Assembly (NCBI RefSeq): GCF_019399235.1 | Contig: NZ_JAELVH010000005.1 | Span: 62,001 to 126,000 of the forward strand | DNA length: 64,000 bases | Direction of reading: 5' to 3' | Origin: Streptomyces poriferorum | Lineage (GTDB): Bacteria; Actinomycetota; Actinomycetes; Streptomycetales; Streptomycetaceae | Part shown: positions 58,764 through 64,000 of the stretch, piece by piece | Layout of the letters: each line of letters begins with the position of its first letter | Numbering within the stretch: position 1 is the first letter of the stretch | Position numbers and translations under genes: made by a program | The notes under the pieces: generated by a model | What the model was told of the DNA's origin: nothing | Seen by the model: the letters and a program-made list of their open reading frames with translations, nothing else | The model's database searches: none

Positions 58764-58979
58764 TCGACGGCGACCGTGTTCTACTCACATCCGAACATCA
58801 GCTACGTCCCCGTCCTGGATCTGGCGTCCGATCAGGTGTGCCTCGCGGTGGCGGGATCGCACACCTCGCCGGTGGCCGACGACTTCTTCACCGCGGCTCA
58901 GGAGGCGGCCGAGATCACGGCAGAGTGCGGGAACCATGAAATGTGGCAGCTCGGACGCGGTGCCGTTCCCATGACGTGA
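58764..58979 (+). pseudogene. LysR regulator C-terminal remnant
   Basis: About 71 codons read STATVFYSHPNISYVPVLDL, ASDQVCLAVAGSHTSPVADD and FFTAAQEAAEITA, the end of a LysR effector-binding domain. A TAG lies immediately upstream in frame, and no DNA-binding part exists nearby. A GTG at 58776 could start a short protein, but it would not bind DNA. Confidence 0.75.
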
Positions 58980-59038
58980 TCTCCGCGAACGCCATGAGGA
59001 GATCTCCGCGAACGCCATGAGGAGATCTCCGCGAACGC
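58978..59038. repeat. 23-bp tandem repeat (2.65 copies)
   Basis: Units at 58978-59000 and 59001-59023 (gatctccgcgaacgccatga plus gga) are identical, followed by a partial third unit to 59038. The array begins at the stop codon of the LysR remnant. Nothing was recognised between it and the TetR gene (59039-59286). Confidence 0.9.
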
Positions 59039-59286
59039 GAATCGAGCATCTTCCCACCACGCGAGAGGCCTGTTCCGGGAGGCCAGGGGCTGTCCTGGAA
59101 CGGTACGTGAGGGGACACCCAAGGGGTCGTTGTCGGCCGGCCGCTCGTGGCACCAGCATTCCCCACAGGCGACATGCTGCGCCCCACTCGTCCACCGGTT
59201 CGCGCTCCGCAGCTGGAGGCAGCGGCAGTTCCGGCATGCGTGAGTGCCACCGAACGTGTGGGTGGACTCACGAGGGACGTCTCGCC

Positions 59287-59874
59287 TCAACCGGCCGCTA
59301 TGGCCCTTTGGACGCAGTCGCGGAGCAGGGCGCGGCGCCGGTCGTGTGCGTCATCGGCTTCTTGGCTGCTGGCCGCGTAGACGTTGCTGACCGGTGACCA
59401 GGCCATGGACATGGCGATGACCATGGCCATGATGTCGAACGGGTCACCTGCGCGAACCCGCCCGGCGGCCTGGGCCCCGGCGATGGCCGTGAGCTTGCGG
59501 TCGTCGTAGTGCTGGTGCATCTCGACAAGATGCCCGTCGGGACGGCGCTCCAGTCGTGTCCAGGTTGCCAGCCGGATGAGGTCGGGGCGGCGCAGGTATT
59601 CGTCGTAGAGGCGGACAGCCCAGTCCGCGAGATCGTCGGCGTCGATGGGCACGACGTTGGTGATGCGCTCCAGCGAGCTGAGGAAGATCGCGTCGAAGAG
59701 TCGTTCCTTGTCGCCGAAGTAGGCGTAGAGCTGTGCCTTGTTGGTGCGCGCTGCCGCCACGATGCGTTCGATCCGCGCTCCGGCGATGCCGTGCTGGGCG
59801 AACTCTTCCGTGGCGGCGTCCAGGATGCGCTGGTAGGTCGCGGCGCCTCGCGAGGTCTGGGGCTGTTCCGGCAT
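59287..59874 (-). CDS. TetR family transcriptional regulator
   Basis: The 195-residue protein has the TetR N-terminal helix-turn-helix (QRILDAATEEFAQHGIAGAR, IVAAARTNKAQLYAYFGDKE). The C-terminal ligand-binding domain contains LADWAVRLYDEYLRRPDLIR. The gene is divergent from the alcohol dehydrogenase, with two similar 20-bp pseudo-palindromes between them, so it almost certainly represses both. The inducer may be the alcohol or aldehyde substrate. Confidence 0.94.
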   Translation of the reverse strand: MPEQPQTSRGAATYQRILDAATEEFAQHGIAGARIERIVAAARTNKAQLYAYFGDKERLFDAIFLSSLERITNVVPIDADDLADWAVRLYDEYLRRPDLIRLATWTRLERRPDGHLVEMHQHYDDRKLTAIAGAQAAGRVRAGDPFDIMAMVIAMSMAWSPVSNVYAASSQEADDAHDRRRALLRDCVQRAIAAG

Positions 59875-59887
59875 GCCCGCACTTTAC

Positions 59888-59907
59888 CAAACAGAACAGT
59901 TGGTTTG
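59888..59907. promoter_or_regulatory. TetR operator 1
   Basis: CAAACAGAACAGTTGGTTTG has CAAAC...GTTTG arms and shares ACAGAACAGT with operator 2. It lies 14 bases upstream of the TetR start, so it would autorepress. Confidence 0.75.
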
Positions 59908-59938
59908 CCTAAGGGGGGTGGGCGCGCCTACGCTGCGA

Positions 59939-59958
59939 CAGACAGAACAGTCTGTTTG
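59939..59958. promoter_or_regulatory. TetR operator 2
   Basis: CAGACAGAACAGTCTGTTTG has CAGACAG...CTGTTTG arms and repeats the operator 1 core 51 bases away (about five helical turns, same face). It ends 11 bases before the dehydrogenase ATG and would block that promoter. Confidence 0.8.
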
Positions 59959-59969
59959 AGGAGTCACGT

Positions 59970-61010
59970 ATGCGAACGACCACCGGTTGGCGGGCGGCCG
60001 GCCCGACAGTGCTGCGGCGCGCTTCGCTGGAGCGCCGTGACCTGCGCCCGGATGACATCGCGGTGCAGGTCGACTACTGCGGTGTGTGCCACACCGACCT
60101 GCACGCCCTGTGCACCTACGACCAGCACACGGACGCGCCGCTGGTGCCCGGTCACGAATTCACCGGCGTGGTGACCGGGACCGGCCCCGGGGTGACCGCC
60201 TTCTCGGCCGGCGATCGCGTCGCTGTAGGCAACATCGTCGACTCCTGCGGCGTGTGCGCCATGTGCGAAGCCGGACAGGAGAACTTCTGCCACTCCTTCC
60301 CGACTCTGACCTACGGCGGTACCGACCGGCAGGACGGGTCGACCACCCTGGGCGGCTACTCCCGCGAGTACGTCGTGCGCGAGGCCTTTGCCTACCCGCT
60401 GCCCCCGAACCTCGACCCGGCCGCAGCCGCCCCGCTGATGTGCGCCGGTATCACCGTCTGGGAGCCCCTGCGCTCGTTGCGTGTGGGCCCCGGCAGTCGC
60501 GTCGCGGTGGCCGGCCTCGGAGGCCTGGGTCACCTCGCCGTCAAGATGGCCGTGGCACTCGGCGCCACCACGACCGTCATCAGCCGTAGCCAGGACAAGC
60601 GCGACGACGCCCGCAAGCTGGGCGCTCACGACCTCATCGCCTCGACCGACACCCAGCAGATGGCCGCGGCGCGCGACACCTTCGACGTCGTCATCGACAC
60701 CATCTCCGCCCCTCACGACCTCGCCCCGTATCTGAAGCTGGTGGCGATGGACGGCACCCTCAGCCTCCTCGGGTACCTGGGCCCTCTCACGGTCGAGGCC
60801 ATGGATCTGCTCGTCGGCCGCAAGAAGCTCAGTTCCGCGGGCAGCGGAGGCCGCCCGGCGACAGCCGAGATGCTTCAGTTCTGCGCCGACAACGGCGTTG
60901 CCGCCGACATCGAAGTGCTCCCGTCGTCACAGGTGGACGTGGCGCTCGACCGCCTCCGGCGAAACGACGTCCGCTACCGTTTCGTGCTCGACATGTCCGA
61001 CCTGGACTGA
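59970..61010 (+). CDS. NAD(P)-dependent zinc alcohol dehydrogenase
   Basis: The 346-residue medium-chain dehydrogenase has the catalytic zinc ligands Cys37 (YCGVCHTD), His62-Glu63 (PGHEFTGVV) and the CAG Cys. The structural zinc is held by Cys93, 96, 99 and 107 (SCGVCAMCEAGQENFC). The Rossmann motif is GLGGLGHLAVKMAVALG. It is of the cinnamyl-alcohol/aldehyde-reductase (CAD) type and interconverts alcohols and aldehydes. It has the GAGGAG ribosome site and is controlled by the adjacent TetR. It is probably an aldehyde-detoxification enzyme. Confidence 0.95.
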   Translation: MRTTTGWRAAGPTVLRRASLERRDLRPDDIAVQVDYCGVCHTDLHALCTYDQHTDAPLVPGHEFTGVVTGTGPGVTAFSAGDRVAVGNIVDSCGVCAMCEAGQENFCHSFPTLTYGGTDRQDGSTTLGGYSREYVVREAFAYPLPPNLDPAAAAPLMCAGITVWEPLRSLRVGPGSRVAVAGLGGLGHLAVKMAVALGATTTVISRSQDKRDDARKLGAHDLIASTDTQQMAAARDTFDVVIDTISAPHDLAPYLKLVAMDGTLSLLGYLGPLTVEAMDLLVGRKKLSSAGSGGRPATAEMLQFCADNGVAADIEVLPSSQVDVALDRLRRNDVRYRFVLDMSDLD

Positions 61011-61100
61011 GGAGACAATCGGCCGGGCCATCGCGTGCGTGCCGGCCGGCGCGTGGCCGGCGGCGAAGTCAGCTGCCCCGCCGCCGGTTCCAGATCAAGG

Positions 61101-62498
61101 TCAAGGCATGCTGGACAACGGAACCGAGAACAGCAGGCGTTCGGGAATCACCTGGGACTTCCAGGTGCTGCTCGCGTCCTCGTTGACCCACTTGGCATTC
61201 TTGTCAGCAGCCCATTCGGTCTGGCTCCACACCGTCTTCGTGCTCCACCAGAGCGACAGCCCCTGGGACTTCGCGGCCCAGCAGGCGGTCGGTGCGTCGG
61301 TGCCGGTGCACGTCGTGGTCTGCACGCCAGTGGTGTCGCGACGTTGGTAGACGCCGCGCTGGCCGACTCCGCCACGGTGCCTGGGCAGATACCAGGACCG
61401 CTTCCCGGTCTCCGGATCCCGGTAGGAGAGGGCGCCCTGAGCTCCGGCCATGTCGGCCGTGAACATCTCCGACACATTCGCGTATCCCGAGGAATCCTTC
61501 AGCAGCGGCATACCCGACTCCGACGGCGCAGCCAGCTGGTAGCCCCACATCTTGCCGATCTTGGGGGTGCCGGAGGGCTGGTACTCGTTCAGGACGATGC
61601 TGTCCGGAGAGGCACTGCGGTCGAGGGACACGTGGGCAGGACAGACGATGCCCGTTGTGGAATCGCACTTCTTGCTCAGGCCGTACGAGCCGATGGCCGG
61701 CATGACGTACTGATAGCCGTGGGCCGAGTAGCCTCCGGGCACCCTGCCGATCGCATTGCTGCTCACGGTGGCCTGCAGGATGTGGTTCATGGAGAAGACG
61801 TACAGGGCGTTGGTGCTGGGGTCCCCGCCCTTGGCCGTGACGATCAGCTTGTCCCCGAACCAGACCATGCCGCCCAGCTGGACCCCGGCGTTGTCGAAGT
61901 TGGCGCCGCCCTCGGTGGGAATCACGAGCAGCACCCAGCGATAGGAGAACGAGCTGGGGTTGTTGGCGTTGATGAAGGCCACGCGCGCCAGATGCTGCCC
62001 GTTGGGGTCGTTGTTCAGCATGGTGGGAAAGGTGGTGAACAGGCTGTCGTTGGACTTCCAGCCGGAGAGCAGGACCTTGTCGTCACCCCACAGGCCGTCG
62101 TCGTCCGCATCGCCCGAGGAGGTCACGCCCTGCGGGAGCCAGCGCTGGGTGTACGCGTCGCCCGTGTCCCAGCAGTAGGCGGAAGCGGGTGCCGGGTTCA
62201 CGGGGAACGCCTTCACCTCTTGCGGGTAGCAGTCGGCGGAATTCCTCATCGTGTGGTTGGCGCTGGCCAGGACCTCGGCCACCCCGACGTTGTCCAGACG
62301 GGAGTCGAGCTCCGCGAGCGTGTCGCTGGAGACCTTGCGCTCCTCGAGTCTGAGCTTGGCCGCCTCGGTGGTGCTGGAGAGCGGCCTGACTTCGGGGTAG
62401 GCCTCCTCCTGGATCTGGGCAGCACCTGGGGTTATCCCAGCTGCCGCCAGGCTGAGTACGGCCGCGGCCAGTACGAACCAGTTCCGACTCTTACGCAT
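61101..62498 (-). CDS. Secreted hypothetical protein
   Basis: The 465-residue protein has a signal peptide (RKSRNWFVLAAAVLSLAAAG, cleavage near GAAQ). The large mature domain is Trp/Gly-rich (SYRWVLLVIPTEGGANFDNA, GGMVWFGDKLIVTAKGGDPS, GVQTTTCTGTDAPTACWAAK) and has paired cysteines. Its many short strands suggest a beta-propeller-like fold, but no family was recognised. It has its own promoter region: minus-strand TTGACA at 62561-62566 with TATTCA at 62540-62545 (15-base spacing). It is convergent with the dehydrogenase gene. Confidence 0.75.
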   Translation of the reverse strand: MRKSRNWFVLAAAVLSLAAAGITPGAAQIQEEAYPEVRPLSSTTEAAKLRLEERKVSSDTLAELDSRLDNVGVAEVLASANHTMRNSADCYPQEVKAFPVNPAPASAYCWDTGDAYTQRWLPQGVTSSGDADDDGLWGDDKVLLSGWKSNDSLFTTFPTMLNNDPNGQHLARVAFINANNPSSFSYRWVLLVIPTEGGANFDNAGVQLGGMVWFGDKLIVTAKGGDPSTNALYVFSMNHILQATVSSNAIGRVPGGYSAHGYQYVMPAIGSYGLSKKCDSTTGIVCPAHVSLDRSASPDSIVLNEYQPSGTPKIGKMWGYQLAAPSESGMPLLKDSSGYANVSEMFTADMAGAQGALSYRDPETGKRSWYLPRHRGGVGQRGVYQRRDTTGVQTTTCTGTDAPTACWAAKSQGLSLWWSTKTVWSQTEWAADKNAKWVNEDASSTWKSQVIPERLLFSVPLSSMP

Positions 62499-62824
62499 GT
62501 CGCCCCTACTGCTGAAAGCTCACGTCATTGAGACGCGAGTGAATAGCGTGCCGTACCAACTGTCAAACAGGCGCGAGGATTTGGGGGAGATCGCAGGTGG
62601 TGGGGCGCCTCACTCGAACTGAGCGGCAGCGGGCTTCTGCGGGCGGGAAATCAAGTGCGCCGCATGATCGTGGGAACCGGACCGTGCTGCCAAAGGAAGC
62701 CGGTGAGCCCGGTGCACCCCTCACGCCGACGTCGAGAAGAGGCAATCCCAGCACGGGCCACGCCTCCCACCTGCGATGGCGCAGCCTCGTGGTCTCCATC
62801 TCGCTGCGTAAACTGCTGGCTCGT
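62499..62824. other. Intergenic stretch
   Basis: Apart from the candidate promoter of the secreted protein (62540-62566, minus strand) and a TAAACT hexamer (62809-62814, plus strand), nothing was recognised. The rest shows no protein-like frame. Confidence 0.4.
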
Positions 62825-62884
62825 ATGCCCGGCTGTGATGTCTGCGCGCACACTGACGGTTTCCCGTTCGACCCGGAGGACTGA
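62825..62884 (+). CDS. Predicted 19-residue peptide before the deoxyribosyltransferase-like gene
   Basis: ATG 62825 opens MPGCDVCAHTDGFPFDPED, a CxxC-containing peptide. It starts about 10 bases after a TAAACT -10, so it would be almost leaderless. Its TGA lies in the ribosome-binding region of the next gene (3 bases between stop and GTG). It may be a leader peptide or an accidental frame. Confidence 0.3.
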   Translation: MPGCDVCAHTDGFPFDPED

Positions 62885-62887
62885 CCC

Positions 62888-63211
62888 GTGCCCGACCGAC
62901 CTGAGATTGTCTGCATCTGCGGCTCTACCCGGTTCGTGGACGAGATGAGCACGGCGAACTGTGATCTGACCTTCGCAGGTGTCATCGTCGTCGCGCCGGG
63001 CGTCTTCCTGAGCGCCGAGGAGCGCGAGGCAGACAAGTCGATCACCAACGAGCAGAAGACCGCGCTGGACGCCCTCCACCTGCGCAAGATCGACCTGGCG
63101 GACCGGGTCCTGGTCGTCAACCCGGGCGGATACATCGGCGAGTCCACGAGCAGGGAGATCGCGTACGCCCACGCCACCGGCAAGCCGGTCTCGTTCACCG
63201 ATCCCGTCTGA
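62888..63211 (+). CDS. Nucleoside 2-deoxyribosyltransferase-like protein (DUF4406-type)
   Basis: The 107-residue protein runs EIVCICGSTRFVDEMSTANC, then LHLRKIDLADRVLVVNPGGY and IGESTSREIAYAHATGKPV. The CGSTRF start and the G-Y-I-G-E-S-T-S-R-E-I segment are typical of the deoxyribosyltransferase-like fold, often met in phages and mobile DNA. It may act on nucleotides or be a non-enzymatic relative. GGAGGACTGACCC precedes GTG 62888. Confidence 0.8.
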   Translation: MPDRPEIVCICGSTRFVDEMSTANCDLTFAGVIVVAPGVFLSAEEREADKSITNEQKTALDALHLRKIDLADRVLVVNPGGYIGESTSREIAYAHATGKPVSFTDPV

Positions 63212-63456
63212 CGAGCAGTCGCGTCGTGGTGCGCGCGGGCAACGAGTCCCGGTCAGCCTTTGAACGGGTTGCGAGCGGGTCTTCGAAGTCGTAGGGCACA
63301 GCGTTGTGCTTGTGTCGCGTGACGTGAATCGCGGATGCGACGTGGGCGGCGCTCGGGTCGTTGTTCCCGGCTGAAGGCCACGGGCGGCCCGCCTGTTGAT
63401 CGACGCACGGGCGGGTAAGGCTGCGGGTAACCCTGCCGGCGAGGAATGCCGCCATC

Positions 63457-63624
63457 ATGCGGGTGCTGCGGGCGGAACCCGGCATCGGTCTGGACGGTGT
63501 CCGGGCGGTGCTTGAGCAGGTCCTGGCCGGGCAGTACTCAGGGACCCTGCCCGAGATGGAGCTCCTGGCCCGCAAGCTGAGGGCGTCAGGCCTGCGGCCG
63601 CGGCACGGACGGTGGATTGAGTGA
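63457..63624 (+). CDS. Small ORF adjoining the LysE fragment
   Basis: Fifty-five codons (MRVLRAEPGIGLDGVRAVLE, QVLAGQYSGTLPEMELLARK, LRASGLRPRHGRWIE) look coding and end at TGA 63622, which is in frame with the LysE remnant just after it. The frame is open upstream of the ATG, so it may be a fragment of a larger protein. No family was recognised, and nothing was seen in 63212-63445. Confidence 0.35.
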   Translation: MRVLRAEPGIGLDGVRAVLEQVLAGQYSGTLPEMELLARKLRASGLRPRHGRWIE

Positions 63625-63627
63625 GCC

Positions 63628-63858
63628 CGCTACGTCGCCGTCCTGCCCCAGTTCATCCCGGCTGGCACCGGCCTCTTCACGATGGGCCTCTTGCTCACCG
63701 CGGTGCACATACTCATCGGTCTGCTCTGGTCCGCAGTCCTCATCGGGTTCGCTCGCATCTTGCAGGGCTGGCTCCGCAAGCACGCCCGCCGCCTGCTGGA
63801 CCGGATCACCGGCACGGTCATCGGCGCCTTCGGAATCAGGCTGGCACTCAGCAACTGA
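63628..63858 (+). pseudogene. LysE-type exporter, C-terminal remnant
   Basis: About 76 codons run RYVAVLPQFIPAGTGLFTMG, LLLTAVHILIGLLWSAVLIG and LDRITGTVIGAFGIRLALSN. This is the C-terminal third of a LysE/RhtB-type amino acid exporter (last two membrane segments). A stop (TGA 63622) precedes it in frame, and the first two-thirds are missing, so it is a truncated relic. An internal ATG at 63682 gives only 58 residues. Confidence 0.85.
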
Positions 63859-64000
63859 CAAGCCCAAGACGCGGGTCCGGCCACCAGTTGCCTGCTGGGC
63901 ACCGGACCCGAATCCGGGACAGCAATGTTCACCGGAGGAGTTTCGCGTACGACAGTGCAGCGGAGCGTAATCTCGGTATCGACCGCGACGCACCCCGCCC

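Noticed and set aside
63195-63575. Minus-strand 126-codon frame containing HKHNAVPYDFEDPLA
   Set aside because: One short segment looks protein-like, but the rest is Ser/Arg-rich without a domain or ribosome site, and it overlaps the small plus-strand frame.

Overview
The window is high-GC actinobacterial DNA and almost certainly Streptomyces. The clearest marker is an adjacent tap-tpg pair (39606-42323). These genes encode the telomere-associated protein and the terminal protein that caps linear Streptomyces replicons. Streptomyces-style small secreted proteins, a sortase with its partner, many exported hydrolases and GTG/TTG starts fit this. The tap-tpg pair, the many solitary exported glycan hydrolases and the cluster of gene wrecks suggest the variable arm of a linear chromosome. 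No rRNA, tRNA or CRISPR array was seen.

Layout. 1-11.6 kb: end of a LysR gene coupled to a class A beta-lactamase-like gene; an iron-box-controlled DUF2470 gene; a secreted protein with a class F sortase; a DUF4232 lipoprotein; a PucR regulator divergent from an acyl-CoA ligase; two esterases. 11.6-16.3 kb: a frameshifted pectate lyase behind LacI-type operators, then a HelR-type RNA polymerase ATPase with a rifamycin-associated element upstream. 16.4-20 kb: AraC, VOC, GNAT, methyltransferase and ATP-dependent DNA ligase genes. 20-26 kb: a 1132-residue GH87 alpha-1,3-glucanase and an S9 peptidase. 26-30 kb: ArsR regulator, perfect operator-like palindrome, and a P450/minisatellite/PEP-mutase fusion that runs into a beheaded M20 amidohydrolase. 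30-39 kb: mixed metabolic and cell-wall genes (S12 peptidase, spore-associated-like protein, LLM oxidoreductase, GH25 lysozyme, cold-shock protein, leaderless SDR). 39-43.4 kb: internally deleted peptidase E, tap-tpg and a tiny membrane protein, bracketed by a 30-bp direct repeat. 43.4-46.5 kb: sirtuin divergent from two tiny overlapping ORFs and a methyltransferase, then VOC and SRPBCC genes. 46.5-52.3 kb: a LamG-containing GH2 beta-galactosidase and a DEAD-box helicase with a structured leader. 52.4-58.6 kb: FCD-GntR regulator, L-rhamnose mutarotase, a collapsed sugar-transport operon and a GH95 glycosidase. 58.6-64 kb: tandem repeats, LysR and LysE remnants, a TetR-alcohol dehydrogenase pair with two operators, and an unrecognised secreted protein.

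How it works together. The main theme is foraging on polysaccharides: pectate lyase, alpha-1,3-glucanase, beta-galactosidase, alpha-fucosidase-type enzyme, lysozyme, esterases and peptidases, mostly monocistronic, exported and with local operators. A second theme is decay. At least eight loci are truncated, frameshifted or fused, with the densest case at 53.6-55.5 kb. The strongest functional inferences are the tap-tpg telomere module, RAE-helR rifamycin tolerance, the iron-box DUF2470 gene, and the divergent TetR and ArsR operator systems. The most unusual single gene is the P450-repeat-PEP-mutase fusion at 27335-29191.
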